A stretch of DNA of 64,000 nucleotides. It comes from Oscillatoria acuminata PCC 6304. GTDB lineage: Bacteria > Cyanobacteriota > Cyanobacteriia > Cyanobacteriales > Laspinemataceae. Positions 44,986-55,086 of this stretch are shown piece after piece. The stretch lies in the NCBI RefSeq assembly GCF_000317105.1, contig NC_019693.1:6945227-7009226 (forward strand), in the 5' to 3' direction. The notes beneath the pieces were generated by a model. It saw only the letters and a list, made by a program, of their open reading frames with translations. It was not told the origin of the DNA and made no database searches. Every line of letters starts with the position of its first letter. Position 1 is the stretch's first letter. The translations under genes were made by a program, and so were the position numbers.

Positions 44986-45354
44986 ATGTTGGAAATGCTG
45001 ATATTAGATATTGTCGTTATTGGTGCCGTTCTCTGGTTCATTGCGGATCCGAATAAGCCCAAACCTGTGGTGCGGCGTCCGAAAAAAACTCGCTCTCTTC
45101 GCCGCCAAGCGATGGTTTCCCCAAGGAACGCCGATGCTGAACCCCAAGAAATGACGGCAGAATTGATGCCGGAAGTCTCCGAATGGCGATCGCCCGAAGC
45201 ATCCGTCACTCCTCATCCAGAATCCACGGGATCTGAGTCGGCAACCCCCAGCGCATCTCGTTTGCAAAAGAAATCCGTGCGAAATCAGAGCAAACAGGTG
45301 ATCACTCAGCCGATTTCCGGTGAAGCTCAATGGGGTTCAGTTTCCACCAAGTAA
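44986..45354 (+). CDS. Single-pass membrane protein, unknown
   Basis: The protein has 122 residues. One N-terminal hydrophobic helix (LILDIVVIGAVLWFIA, about 4-20) is followed by a long, charged, Pro/Ser/Glu-rich tail that is probably disordered and ends in GEAQWGSVSTK. A ribosome site AAGGG lies eight bases before ATG 44986; a TTG two codons earlier is possible. Function unknown. Confidence 0.6.
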   Translation: MLEMLILDIVVIGAVLWFIADPNKPKPVVRRPKKTRSLRRQAMVSPRNADAEPQEMTAELMPEVSEWRSPEASVTPHPESTGSESATPSASRLQKKSVRNQSKQVITQPISGEAQWGSVSTK

Positions 45355-45449
45355 CGCCTTCGACTTGGCCCTATCCGCCCAGGGAGACTCCTGATTAAGC
45401 TGTCTCGATGATAGGCGATCGCCCTTTCCCCCAATTCAACCTTAAATCC

Positions 45450-45953
45450 ATGAGTGAATCCTTTCTGGTTAATCTTAAAGAAGCCTTCCTGAATGCACCG
45501 GGGTTTTGGGAAGGCAGTCTTTCCGAAAAATCAGGTAACTGGTGCAAGCGAGTGGAGGGAGTCGATACCACCGCGACGGATGGGTATTCAATTTTGGGTG
45601 ATTTTGTCAGCAACCTCAGCGTCCAAACCTTTCAACAACCGGGACTCTATCTCCATTGCGAGAAAAAAGGCAGCAACAAAGCCACTCAGAAGCGCTTGTA
45701 CAGTTTATTTGTACTCGAACCCAATGGCACGGTGCAAATTATCAAAGAATACCGGAGTTCGAGTAAAGATTGGGCGGTGGAATTATGGCCGTATATTGAA
45801 GCCTTTTTAGCCCTGCAAACCGATGGGGTGGAACAACGACGCCAGCAACTGCTTTCGGAAATCGAATCCTTGGAGTTTCAACTCTCTCAGCGTCGTGCTC
45901 AATTAGCCGCCTTGGAGTTTTCTGACCTGTTTTCTTCCTCAGAACCCTTATAG
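45450..45953 (+). CDS. Unknown protein with C-terminal coiled coil
   Basis: The protein has 167 residues, starting MSESFLVNLKEAFLNAPG. It has a mixed alpha/beta core (GDFVSNLSVQTFQQPGLYLH; LFVLEPNGTVQIIKEYRSS) and a C-terminal coiled coil (QRRQQLLSEIESLEFQLSQRRAQLAALE). I do not recognise a named family. It is soluble by prediction. The frame is long, with typical codon use, so the gene is likely real. Confidence 0.7.
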   Translation: MSESFLVNLKEAFLNAPGFWEGSLSEKSGNWCKRVEGVDTTATDGYSILGDFVSNLSVQTFQQPGLYLHCEKKGSNKATQKRLYSLFVLEPNGTVQIIKEYRSSSKDWAVELWPYIEAFLALQTDGVEQRRQQLLSEIESLEFQLSQRRAQLAALEFSDLFSSSEPL

Positions 45954-45965
45954 TGGGTGTTTTTA

Positions 45966-46079
45966 ACCTAGCCCTGTCAAGGTGTATAGATTGTAGGGGC
46001 GTATTGCATACGCCCTCCGGAGAATTTATGCAATACGCCCCTACAAGAAATAACGATTTGGGGTCATTAAATTTACGCC
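45966..46079. repeat. Repeat block shared with 35244-35345
   Basis: CCTAGCCCTGTCAAGGTGTA, the hairpin GTAGGGGCGTATTGC...GCAATACGCCCCTAC (45993-46044) and AAGAAATAACGATTTGGGGTCATTAAATTT are the same order as at 35244-35345. The second part is like the intact target of the group II intron. Confidence 0.85.
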
Positions 46080-46224
46080 CAATTCAGAGTGGGTTTGTTC
46101 TCCAAAAATGCGTAAGTCCTGTAAATAATCATTAATCTGTGATTTTAACCGGATTTGGGTTAAATCATCCCCAGTTAGTTCACGAGATTTGGACCTTTTT
46201 GGCGACTTTATAAATTTTTGTTAA

Positions 46225-46320
46225 AGAACTGTGGGGTTACACCCCTCATGGGTTAATATAAGGTGCATTAGTAGATGCACCCTGATGGCTTCCCGTTCAA
46301 CTTGAGCGGGATTTTTTTTT
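46225..46320 (+). ncRNA. Candidate small RNA with three hairpins
   Basis: Three hairpins in a row on the plus strand: GGGGTTACACCCC (46233-46245), GGTGCAT-tagtag-ATGCACC (46262-46281), and CCCGTTCAACTTGAGCGGG (46292-46310) followed by nine T (46312-46320). No host gene on this strand ends here. GTAGATGCACCCTG matches the sequence before the orphan terminator at 18334. Inferred sRNA; function and 5' end unknown. Confidence 0.55.
46292..46320 (+). terminator. Intrinsic terminator of the candidate sRNA
   Basis: An 8-pair stem with a short loop (CCCGTTCA / TGAGCGGG, one G-T pair) ends in an A and nine T. Confidence 0.85.
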
Positions 46321-46445
46321 GCCCAGTCAAAAATAAAGAATTAAGAATTGACAATTGAGCATGGAGAATCCATCTACAATTCTCAAGACTCAATTCTCAA
46401 TCCTGGGATGGTGATTAAGTTGCAGCAAGTACCTCCAAAGGGGAG
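46321..46445. other. Short region with AT-rich dyads
   Basis: Inverted words (GAATTGACAATTGAG, and ACAATTCTC with the ACTCAATTCTC motif) lie near 46340-46400. No gene seen. Confidence 0.4.
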
Positions 46446-46856
46446 TTAGTGGATGTAAGGTCGGCCCTTCCAGAAGATCCCCACTACCACGGCGATCAAA
46501 GACAAGTCGGAAAAATCCACGAGTAACCCAGGGATCGGGAGGAGGGACTTAATCAAGAGACCCAGGAATATGCAAAAAGCCAAGGCCCACAAACTCCGGG
46601 TATTGAGCATGGACCGATTCCAGAGTTCGCATCCATAGACGGCGAGGGCCCCCATTCCCATCCCCAATGCAAACAAAACCAAGGGTCCTAAAGGCGGTGC
46701 ATAGAGTAAAGTCAAGGCCTTGTTAAGGGAGATAGATTGGGTGGCACCATAAGCCAACCAGACTTCAACTGCAGCCACAAGTTGAGTCGTGAGGCCCGCA
46801 ACCGGCAGCAGAGAACTCCAGGGTAAATATTTTAAGTGTTTTAACGGATTGCTCAT
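46446..46856 (-). CDS. Membrane protein, unknown
   Basis: The protein has 136 residues with about four hydrophobic segments (WSSLLPVAGLTTQLVAAVEVW; GPLVLFALGMGMGALAVYG; WALAFCIFLGLLIKSLL; LSLIAVVVGIFW). Start ATG 46856 (MSNPLKHL) is preferred; a TTG 17 codons upstream exists. I do not recognise a family. Confidence 0.65.
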   Translation of the reverse strand: MSNPLKHLKYLPWSSLLPVAGLTTQLVAAVEVWLAYGATQSISLNKALTLLYAPPLGPLVLFALGMGMGALAVYGCELWNRSMLNTRSLWALAFCIFLGLLIKSLLPIPGLLVDFSDLSLIAVVVGIFWKGRPYIH

Positions 46857-47219
46857 GAGGAAAAAGGCTGCTAAATAATCTTTTAATTTTAAAAGAAATA
46901 GAGGCAAATCAAAGATTGATTTAGGCTGATGCAGTCACAGAAGAAGGATAAATCAGGAGAGCAACCGATGGGGTATGGGATTTCTTCATCGGTTGTTCTA
47001 GATTCAGTGGAGATTTCCTGATTTTTTTTACAGACAAGTACAAAGGCGTAAGTTAAACTGAGGAAACAAAGGCAAGCTGGGTTTGTAACCAACCCGGCGG
47101 ACTGGGCGATCGCCACCCTAAAACCCGTTTGAACCCACCCCGAGAAGACTTGCTTTGGCCATTCTGGGGGTATTTTCCATTTTCCCTATTCTGACTGGAC
47201 CAATCCACCCACTGGACCT
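46857..47219. other. Intergenic, 363 bp, nothing firm
   Basis: A minus-strand frame of 75 codons here lacks features of a real gene. A HIP1 site lies near 47104-47113. No ribosome site is evident for the next gene. Confidence 0.45.
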
Positions 47220-50200
47220 ATGATAGAAAGCCAAATACCGACCCCAACCCTCAACGGGTTTAGAATCATTGAGCAACTCAGCGAAAACTATCGGTCAATC
47301 GTCTATCGCACCATCCGATCGCGGGATAACTTAGCAGCGATCGTCAAAATATTGCAGTCAGAGGGAGCCTGTGCAGGAGATTTCAGCCGATATAAACAAG
47401 AGTATGAAATTTATCGGCTGAATTTAGAGGGGGTAGTCCAGACTTATGGCCTCCAAAAGTATAACCAGGCGATCGCCTTAATTTTAGAAGACTTTGGCGG
47501 AAAATCCTTAAAACAACTCATCAAAAATCGCGCCTTGACTCAGGGCGAATTTTTAACCCTCGCCATTCAAATTGCCGAAGCCCTGGGTTCCATCCATAGT
47601 GCCAACATTATCCACAAAGATATCAATCCCGAGCATATCCTTTTTAACCCCGAAACCGAGGAAGTCAAGCTGATTGGATTTAGCATTGCCACCATTGTTT
47701 CCCAAGAAAATCCCCCCTTAAAAAATCCCAACCTTTTAGAAGGGACTCTGGCCTATATGTCCCCGGAACAAACCGGCAGGATGAACCGCACCCTGGATTA
47801 TCGGACCGACTTTTATTCCCTAGGGGTCACCCTCTACGAACTCCTGCTCAACCAACTCCCCTTTACCAGTCCTGACCCGATGGAACTGGTCCATTCCCAT
47901 CTGGCCAAACAGCCGATTCCCCCCCATCAAATCGACCCCTCCATCCCGAAAGTCATTTCCGACCTCGTGATGAAATTGCTCTCCAAAACCGCAGAAGACC
48001 GATATCAAAGTGCCTGGGGACTCCAAGCCGATTTAGTCATCTGCTTGATGCAATTAGATGCAACGGGAGAAATCGAAGATTTTATCTTAGGGGAAAATGA
48101 TATTTGTCGAAAATTTAATATTTCTCCTAAATTTTATGGAAGGCAAGCTCAAATTAACACCTTGGGGGCCGCCTTTGAGCGCACCCTAACTTCCCAACGA
48201 GAACTGATGCTAATAGTCGGGGAAAGCGGCATCGGTAAAACCGCCTTGGTGCAGCAACTCGAATCCCCTATTGCTAAAAAAAATGGCTATTTTATTTCCG
48301 GAAAATTTGACAAAAATCAGCAGGATATTCCCTATAGTGGCTGGATTAAAGCCTTTGAGGAATTAGTAGCTCACTTGCTCATGGAACCGGACGATCGCCT
48401 CCATCGCTGGCAAGAGCAACTGAGAATAGGACTGGGAAACAATGGACAGGTGATTGTGGATGTGATTCCCGAAATGGAGCTAATTTCGGGCAAGCAACCG
48501 CCGATCAACAATTTACCTCCAGCGGAAGCAGAAACTCGCTTTGATCTGACCTTTCAAAATTTCATCAAAGTTTTCGCCCATCCCCACCATCCCCTGACCC
48601 TATTTTTAGACGATATTCAGTGGGCGGATGCCGCGTCTTTGCGGCTGATTGAACGGCTGATGAGTGTGGCAGATCCGGGACTCTTTCTAATTTTATCTTA
48701 TCGCGAGGGAGAATCTCCCCTCCCCTTCAGGGATGCTACTCCCCCGGTTTTAGAACGGCTGGCCCAAATCGAACAAACTGGGGGAATTGTTCATCGCCTT
48801 GAATTAGAGCCATTAAACTTAGCCAGTATCAATCAGCTATTGGCCGATACCTTTCAATGTTCCTTACGACAAGCCGGACCCTTGGCGGGATTAGTGATGG
48901 ATAAAACCGGAGGAAATCCCTTTTTTATTCAGGAATTTTTGACGGCGCTCTATGATGATGGCTTGATTGAATTTGATAATAAAAGTTTGGCTTGGCAGTG
49001 GTCGATAAAAAAAATTAAACGGCGAGGGATTACGGATAATGTGGTCCAACTACTGGCGGGAAAAATCCGCAAACTGGGGGAACAGGAGCAATCTGTACTC
49101 AAGCTGGCAGCTTGTATTGGTAAACGCTTCGATCTGCAAACTTTGGCGGCGATTTCCCAGCAGTCCGTGAAAGAAACGGCGACGAATCTGCGTGCCGGGG
49201 TGACTCAAGGGTTTATTCTACCGGCAACGGAGAGTGCAGATTGGTCCGAGGCGATCGCGGAGTGGAAAGCAGGCACTAATCAGGAAGCAAATCTCGATTG
49301 CCTAATCGCTCATTATAAATTCGTACACGATCGCATTCATGCTGCCGCCTACTCTCTGATTCCGGATGCCACCAAATCTGCCTTGCATTTGATCATCGGA
49401 CAATACTGGCTGCAACGGACTTCCTGCGATCGCCGGGATGAGTTCCTATTTGAGATCGTCAATCAACTCAATCAAGGTATCTCACCGAATAATTCTCCCG
49501 AAGACCGAGAAAATATTGCTCAATTAAACCTCAGCGCCGGACAAAAAGCCAAGCGATCGTCCGCCTACCAAACCGCACTCAAGTATCTGAATCAAGGCAT
49601 TCAACTCTTAGGTGACAATCGCTGGCAAACTCATTATGACTTAACCTTAGCCCTCTATCAAGAAGCCACAGAAGCCGCTTATTTATGTGGTGACTTCCAG
49701 CAACTGAATGCCTTAGCCCATCCGGTCATTGAATCCAGTAAAACCCTGCTGGATACCGTCAAAATTTATGACTTCAAAATTCAAGCTCGCATGGCCCAGT
49801 CCCAACAACTTGAAGCCCTAGAAATTGGCGTAAATATTGCCAAACAACTGGGGATTCATTTAATGGATCATCCCACCCCGGGCGATATCCAACGGGAACT
49901 GGAAAAAACCCAAGCGGCAATGGCGGACCAAGACCCCAACGACTTATTGGCATTGCCTCTGATGAGGGCACCTGAGAAACTCGCCGCCATGAGAATTCTC
50001 TCTAGCTTGGTATCCGCAGCTTATCAAGCCGCTCCTTCCTTACTGCCTCTCATTGTATTTGAGCAAGTGAATTTATCTATTCAGTTCGGAAATTCACCTT
50101 GGTCCGCCTTTGCTTACGCGACCTATGGCGTGATTTTATCCGGCGTATTTGGGGAAATTGAACTCGGATATAAATTTGGACAATTAGCAGTCAACCTATT

Positions 50201-52811
50201 ATCTCAATTCAACCTCACTCCAGCCCATGCCAAAATTTTAACCATGGTAGAAGGACTGATCAACCCTTGGCGGGTGCATCTTAAAGATACCTTGATTCCA
50301 TTACAGGAAGCTGAACGCAGGGGAATTGAAAATGGAGATTTGGAATGGGCCTCCTATGCAGCCAAAAACCGCTGTCAAAACTTATACTTTATTGGTCAAG
50401 AACTCACCGAAGTAGAACAGGAAATGGCTGTCTTGAGCCATTCCCTCAACCAATGGCAACAGATGAATGTGGTCCAATGGAATAAAATATATCGGCAAGC
50501 AGTCCTCAATTTGTTGGGACGCAGTGAAAATCCCTGTCAGTTAGTGGGAGAAGCCTATAATCGCCAGGAAACGCTTCCCTTGATGATCATAGCCAATGAC
50601 CGTAACGGACTGCATGATTACTTTGTGAATCAATTAATGCTGTGTTATTGGTTTGAAAATTACGCCGAAGCCCTGGTTAATGCTGAAGAAGCTCAGAACT
50701 ATTTAGACGGCGCGATCGCCTTGCCGGTGGTGGCGCTGTTTTATTGGTATGATTCCCTCACTCGCATCGCCCTATGCGATCGCACCCAGGAGCAAGAGTG
50801 CAAAATTCTCCTCAAAAAAGTCGCGACAAACCAAAAGAAACTCAAAACATGGGCCGATCATGCCCCCATGAATTATTTGCATAAATGTTATCTCGTTCAA
50901 GCCGAAAAGGACCGCATTCTCGGGCACAAATTGCAGGCGATGGACGGGTATGATCTCGCCATCCAACTCGCCACCGAACAGGAGTATGTGCAAGAAGCTG
51001 CCCTTGCCAATGAATTGGCTGCTAAATTTTATTTAGGATTAGGAAAACTCACCCCTGCTAAAGCCTATATGCAGGAAGCAAGGGAGGGGTATAAAAAATG
51101 GGGGGCAATGGCTAAAGTGCAGCATTTGGAGTCTAGCTATTCCCATCTGTTACCCGTCGCTCCTGAGCAGTTTCATACCACCAACGGACAGAAACCAACC
51201 CCAGGGGGAGTGTCAGTTTCTCGGGAGAGTAGCGATCGCCTGGATTTGACCACCGTCCTGAAAGCCTCACAAGCGATCGCCAGTGAAATTGTCCTGGATA
51301 AATTGCTGGCGACCCTGATGAAAACAGCGCTCGAAAATGCTGGAGCAGAAAAAGCCTTTTTAATTTTAGCCGTTGAAGGCAAACTCTTGATTTCCGCCTC
51401 CGCTTCTACCGCTGCTGATGCAGTGACTGTAGAGCAATCCATTGATATTGAAAATTGCTCCGATTTACCCGTGGCGATCGTCAAATATGTGGCGAGAACT
51501 GGCTCTAATTTAGTGTTAAGCAATGCCGCTTCTGAAGGGGCATTTACAAAGGAGCCTTATGTGGTGGCTCATCAGTTAAAGTCTTTGTTATGTACTCCGA
51601 TTGTGAATGGGGGAAAAACCTTAGGCATCTTGTATTTAGAAAATAATTTAACCCAAGGAGCATTTACCCAGGACCGCCTAGAAATTTTGAAAATTCTCTC
51701 CTCCCAAGCGGCGATCGCTTTGGAAAATGCCCTGCTTTATGCCCACCTAGAAGCCAAAGTCCAAGAGCGCACTCAGGCTTTAAATCAGGCCAATGATGCC
51801 TTAAATGAAAAAAATCTCCGCTTATCCCAAACCCTAGAAACCCTCAAACACACCCAAGCCCAACTGATTCAAACCGAAAAAATGTCCAGTCTCGGCCAAA
51901 TGGTGGCGGGAATTGCTCATGAAATTAATAACCCCGTGAGTTTTATCTATGGCAATCTGAATCATGCTGGAGAGTATCTGGATGAGTTGTTTAATTTAGT
52001 CAGTCTTTATCAGAAGCACTATCCGGGTTCCCATCCGGAAATTCAAGTAGCCATCAAAGAGATGGATTTGGAGTTTTTACTGGAAGATTTACCCCGGTTG
52101 CTCTCTTCTATGAAAACCGGGGCCGATCGCATCCGCCAGATTGTTCTCGGATTGCGAAATTTTTCTCGTCTGGATGAATCCGCGATGAAAGAAGTTGATC
52201 TTCATGAAGGGATTGATTCTACCTTGTTAATTTTGCAGTCTCGGTTCACGAGTAAAAATGGGCGTCCAGGAATTGAGGTGATCAAAAAGTATGGCAACCT
52301 CCCGAAAATTACCTGTTATGCGTCGCAACTGAATCAGGTGGTGATGAATATTTTAAATAATGCGATCGATGCGATGGATGGATTTGAGGGATTCCAGGAG
52401 GAGAGCAACGAGGAATCTGTGGCTAATTCTAGCGCATTAGTCACTGCTGCCGATGTCATGGCAGCGGATTTACACCGGGGGAAAACCCGGTTACCCAGAA
52501 TTATTGTTCGCACGGAAGTTAGCGATCGCGATTGGGTTCAGGTTCGGATTGCAGATAATGGTCCTGGCATCAATGAACAGGTGCGCTTGAAAATTTTCGA
52601 CCCCTTTTTCACCACAAAACCCGTCGGACAGGGGACGGGTTTAGGACTGTCGATTGCTTACTCCATTGTGGTAGAAAAACATGGCGGAAAACTGCGCTGT
52701 ATTTCTACCCCAGGAGAGGGGACGGAGTTTATCATCAGTTTACCCATCCAGACGCGACTGCGCCATGAAATAGAGGGAAAAATCCTAGGCGATCGGGTCA
52801 GGAAAGGATAA
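47220..52811 (+). CDS. Kinase-like/AAA/GAF/histidine kinase signalling protein
   Basis: The protein has 1863 residues. Order: protein-kinase-like domain (about 10-280), AAA ATPase (about 300-560; Walker A GESGIGKT, Walker [13 protein letters not shown]), TPR-like helices (about 600-1300), GAF (about 1340-1520), coiled coil, then histidine kinase with H-box GIAHEINNP (His about 1566), N-box [12 protein letters not shown]1 DNGPGIN and G2 [11 protein letters not shown]. The kinase domain keeps a Lys in AAIVKIL and Asp in HKDINPEH, but the DFG Asp is replaced (KLIGFSIAT) and the catalytic-loop Asn is His, so it is probably a pseudokinase. The histidine kinase part looks intact. Soluble; likely binds a small ligand by GAF. 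Confidence 0.92.
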   Translation: MIESQIPTPTLNGFRIIEQLSENYRSIVYRTIRSRDNLAAIVKILQSEGACAGDFSRYKQEYEIYRLNLEGVVQTYGLQKYNQAIALILEDFGGKSLKQLIKNRALTQGEFLTLAIQIAEALGSIHSANIIHKDINPEHILFNPETEEVKLIGFSIATIVSQENPPLKNPNLLEGTLAYMSPEQTGRMNRTLDYRTDFYSLGVTLYELLLNQLPFTSPDPMELVHSHLAKQPIPPHQIDPSIPKVISDLVMKLLSKTAEDRYQSAWGLQADLVICLMQLDATGEIEDFILGENDICRKFNISPKFYGRQAQINTLGAAFERTLTSQRELMLIVGESGIGKTALVQQLESPIAKKNGYFISGKFDKNQQDIPYSGWIKAFEELVAHLLMEPDDRLHRWQEQLRIGLGNNGQVIVDVIPEMELISGKQPPINNLPPAEAETRFDLTFQNFIKVFAHPHHPLTLFLDDIQWADAASLRLIERLMSVADPGLFLILSYREGESPLPFRDATPPVLERLAQIEQTGGIVHRLELEPLNLASINQLLADTFQCSLRQAGPLAGLVMDKTGGNPFFIQEFLTALYDDGLIEFDNKSLAWQWSIKKIKRRGITDNVVQLLAGKIRKLGEQEQSVLKLAACIGKRFDLQTLAAISQQSVKETATNLRAGVTQGFILPATESADWSEAIAEWKAGTNQEANLDCLIAHYKFVHDRIHAAAYSLIPDATKSALHLIIGQYWLQRTSCDRRDEFLFEIVNQLNQGISPNNSPEDRENIAQLNLSAGQKAKRSSAYQTALKYLNQGIQLLGDNRWQTHYDLTLALYQEATEAAYLCGDFQQLNALAHPVIESSKTLLDTVKIYDFKIQARMAQSQQLEALEIGVNIAKQLGIHLMDHPTPGDIQRELEKTQAAMADQDPNDLLALPLMRAPEKLAAMRILSSLVSAAYQAAPSLLPLIVFEQVNLSIQFGNSPWSAFAYATYGVILSGVFGEIELGYKFGQLAVNLLSQFNLTPAHAKILTMVEGLINPWRVHLKDTLIPLQEAERRGIENGDLEWASYAAKNRCQNLYFIGQELTEVEQEMAVLSHSLNQWQQMNVVQWNKIYRQAVLNLLGRSENPCQLVGEAYNRQETLPLMIIANDRNGLHDYFVNQLMLCYWFENYAEALVNAEEAQNYLDGAIALPVVALFYWYDSLTRIALCDRTQEQECKILLKKVATNQKKLKTWADHAPMNYLHKCYLVQAEKDRILGHKLQAMDGYDLAIQLATEQEYVQEAALANELAAKFYLGLGKLTPAKAYMQEAREGYKKWGAMAKVQHLESSYSHLLPVAPEQFHTTNGQKPTPGGVSVSRESSDRLDLTTVLKASQAIASEIVLDKLLATLMKTALENAGAEKAFLILAVEGKLLISASASTAADAVTVEQSIDIENCSDLPVAIVKYVARTGSNLVLSNAASEGAFTKEPYVVAHQLKSLLCTPIVNGGKTLGILYLENNLTQGAFTQDRLEILKILSSQAAIALENALLYAHLEAKVQERTQALNQANDALNEKNLRLSQTLETLKHTQAQLIQTEKMSSLGQMVAGIAHEINNPVSFIYGNLNHAGEYLDELFNLVSLYQKHYPGSHPEIQVAIKEMDLEFLLEDLPRLLSSMKTGADRIRQIVLGLRNFSRLDESAMKEVDLHEGIDSTLLILQSRFTSKNGRPGIEVIKKYGNLPKITCYASQLNQVVMNILNNAIDAMDGFEGFQEESNEESVANSSALVTAADVMAADLHRGKTRLPRIIVRTEVSDRDWVQVRIADNGPGINEQVRLKIFDPFFTTKPVGQGTGLGLSIAYSIVVEKHGGKLRCISTPGEGTEFIISLPIQTRLRHEIEGKILGDRVRKG

Positions 52812-52817
52812 ACCCCA

Positions 52818-52859
52818 TTCCGGTGCGAGGGGATACCAAAGTACCCCCTCGCACCGGAA
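52818..52859. terminator. 15-bp perfect hairpin after the kinase gene
   Basis: TTCCGGTGCGAGGGG (52818-52832) and CCCCTCGCACCGGAA (52845-52859) are perfectly complementary, loop 12. There is no T-run, so termination by this hairpin alone is uncertain; it could work as a bidirectional stabiliser. Confidence 0.6.
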
Positions 52860-52914
52860 AATATTAAGCACTAACGTTCCCACAGACTCCCGGGGAGTTG
52901 TTGCTAAATCCTTC

Positions 52915-53142
52915 TCAGGAGGAGACTTTTGGTGCAGCAGCCCGATAGTTCGGATCAAGCCAGCAGGTGGGTAGGGATTCCCCCGAGGGGAATTTCAAAT
53001 CTTCTTTCTCAAAAGCCTCCATATCTTGCATTTCTTCTCCTGCATGAGAGCGTCCCTCAACTTCACTGCAACTGGGGTCTGACAAATCCTCTGTTTTGAC
53101 GATTTCAATCAAATTGCCCGTGGATTTTTGTTCTAAAAACAT
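52915..53142 (-). CDS. Small conserved protein, often miscalled acetyltransferase
   Basis: The protein has 75 residues. The pattern MFLEQKSTGNLIEIV, VEGRSHAGEEMQD, and KFPSGESLPTCWLDPNYR fits a small conserved cyanobacterial family known to me, sometimes labelled acetyltransferase; there is no CoA-binding loop to support that label. Function unknown. The gene is preceded by a typical minus-strand leader. Confidence 0.75.
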   Translation of the reverse strand: MFLEQKSTGNLIEIVKTEDLSDPSCSEVEGRSHAGEEMQDMEAFEKEDLKFPSGESLPTCWLDPNYRAAAPKVSS

Positions 53143-53489
53143 CTCGATTTCTCCGGTTTAGGTCTTGTGAACTGTGATTTTTTATGCTATGAGCAAGCTG
53201 AGTCTTTCGACGAGGCACTGTGGTTGTGCGGATTTTATGTCTAGCTGCCGACTTGATTTTATAGATTGAGAAATAAAAAAAATTTTGACAGCGTTTCTAG
53301 TCTCAATTATATCAAATTTTCGCGAGATTATACAAAACCCGGTTGTCAAAGACCTAAAAAGACTATGATAGCGCCCCCAGGAGGATTTTCTGGAAAGCAA
53401 AAGCAAATGCCCCATTCCCGTGATTCGCCTTGAATTTTTAAGGAATTTCTAAAAAAAGTTCTGGATTGAACCCACCCCAAATTCCTCCT
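53143..53489. other. Intergenic, 347 bp, no gene
   Basis: AT-rich part near 53260-53320, a fragment AAAACCCGGTTGTCAAAG near 53334 resembling the AAACCGGG repeat end. No gene seen. Confidence 0.5.
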
Positions 53490-54596
53490 CTAAACCTTTG
53501 TAGCAACGGCAGTTTGTTGTCGATATCGATAATAGGCAGCACAAGCGCCTTCCGAGGAAACCATGGGTGCACCGAGGGGATGTTCAGGGGTGCAGCGTTG
53601 ACCAAAGGCTGTACATTCATGGGGTTTTTTAACCCCTTGCAAGATTAATCCACTCATACAATCGGGGGATTCTTCACTCTGAATTCCGGTTAAATCAAAG
53701 CGGTTTTCTGCATTAAACTGAGCATATTTTGGTTTTAAGTTCAATCCACTTTGGGCAATTTCTCCAATGCCGCGCCATTGTCTAGGGACAATTTCAAAGA
53801 CTTCTTTAAGAATATTTTGGGCGGATTGATTGCCCTCTTTGCGAACGGAACGACTATATTGATTTTCGACTTGTGCTTGTCCCGCTTCGAGTTGTTTGAT
53901 GCACAGATAAATCCCTTGTAAAATATCAACAGGTTCAAATCCCGTGACGATGATGGGAACTTGATATTTGGGGGCGATCGCCTCATATTCGGTGTATCCC
54001 ATAATGGTGCAAACATGACCCGCCGCTAAAAATCCTTGCACTTTCCGGTTGGGGGCTGATAAAATCGCTTCCATTGCTGGAGGGACTAAAACATGGGACA
54101 CTAACATGGAAAAGTTGGGGATGTTTTGTTGTGCTGCTTGATAAACAGCCATCGCCGTTGCCGGTGCAGTGGTTTCAAATCCCACGCCGAAAAATACGAC
54201 TTGTTTGTTAGGATTATTTTGGGCAATTTTGAGGCAATCTACGGGAGAATAAACGATCCGAATATCGCCGCCGGTTGCTTTAATACTCAGCAAGTCTTTT
54301 TTAGTGCCAGGAACGCGCAACATATCCCCAAAGGAACAGAAAATGACCTCGGAATGGGAGGCAATGGCGATCGCCTGATCAATGAGTGCGATCGGCGTCA
54401 CGCAAACTGGACAACCGGGACCATGAATTAAAGTAATGTTGTCTGGCAACAGTTCATCAATGCCAAATTTGACGATCGCATGGGTTTGACCCCCACAAAT
54501 TTCCATAATCGTCCAGGGACGAGTGGTAATACTGGCGATCGCCTTGGCGCAATCTTGAGCAGTTGTTGCATCGCGATATTCATCTACAAATTTCAT
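53490..54596 (-). CDS. hypD: Hydrogenase maturation protein HypD
   Basis: The protein has 368 residues. HypD carries a [4Fe-4S] cluster and works with HypC to build the Fe(CN)2CO group of NiFe-hydrogenase. Seen: [40 protein letters not shown], and Cys in [13 protein letters not shown] and [19 protein letters not shown]. Length is typical. Other hyp or hox genes are not in the window. Confidence 0.96.
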   Translation of the reverse strand: MKFVDEYRDATTAQDCAKAIASITTRPWTIMEICGGQTHAIVKFGIDELLPDNITLIHGPGCPVCVTPIALIDQAIAIASHSEVIFCSFGDMLRVPGTKKDLLSIKATGGDIRIVYSPVDCLKIAQNNPNKQVVFFGVGFETTAPATAMAVYQAAQQNIPNFSMLVSHVLVPPAMEAILSAPNRKVQGFLAAGHVCTIMGYTEYEAIAPKYQVPIIVTGFEPVDILQGIYLCIKQLEAGQAQVENQYSRSVRKEGNQSAQNILKEVFEIVPRQWRGIGEIAQSGLNLKPKYAQFNAENRFDLTGIQSEESPDCMSGLILQGVKKPHECTAFGQRCTPEHPLGAPMVSSEGACAAYYRYRQQTAVATKV

Positions 54597-54668
54597 AATT
54601 TGTCATTTGTCCTTGGTCATTTGTCGTTTGTCGTTTGTCATACGGAATCCGGTTGTCAACGGTCTGCA

Positions 54669-54747
54669 AAAACCCACAGGCTGTTCGCGAAGCGTTCCGC
54701 TAGGAAAGCCTGGGGCTACACGGACGAAGCCCGCCTGCGCGGGCTAA
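54669..54747. repeat. GGCTACACGGACGAAGCCC repeat
   Basis: Shares GCGAAGCGTTCCGCTAGGAAAG and CGGACGAAGCCCGCCTGCG with copies at 8353 and 33118. It is flanked by an outer inverted pair (AATCCGGTTGTCAA near 54647, TTAACAACCGGATTTGG near 54765), suggesting a larger element of about 140 bp. Confidence 0.75.
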
Positions 54748-54852
54748 GAAAGAAAACCGACTTTTAACAACCGGATTTGGTATCATTTGTCCTGGGTTGA
54801 TGGGGGAGATGGGGGAGAGACGGGAGTTGGAAACGACTGAAGTCGTTACTAC

Positions 54853-55033
54853 TGAGATCTTGCACCAGTGGCAACACCCGGCGGGGGTTTAAACCCCCGC
54901 CTAATAGAATCAAGTCGTCTAAAGACGACTGCAAGCCTGATACAGTGGTGTTTTCAGTCGGTTTCAACCGACTTGATTCGGTTAGGCGGGGGATTTATCC
55001 CCCGCCGGGTGTTGAGAATGGTGCAAGATCTCA
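54853..55033. mobile_element. 181-bp palindromic element with 8-bp TSD
   Basis: Ends TGAGATCTTGCACCA and TGGTGCAAGATCTCA are inverted. The interior has arms CAACACCCGGCGGGGG and CCCCCGCCGGGTGTTG, so much of it can fold into one large hairpin. Both flanks have GTTACTAC (54845-54852 and 55034-55041). Confidence 0.88.
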
Positions 55034-55086
55034 GTTACTACGAACATTGGACCCATCCTCCCCGCCTTCCCCCAACTCCCTATTGT

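Noticed and set aside
46889-47116. Minus-strand 75-codon frame
   Set aside because: No motif; overlaps the start region of the membrane protein gene and has unlikely composition.
53930-53960. GGTTCAAATCCCG resembling a tRNA T-loop
   Set aside because: It is inside hypD, and no cloverleaf surrounds it.
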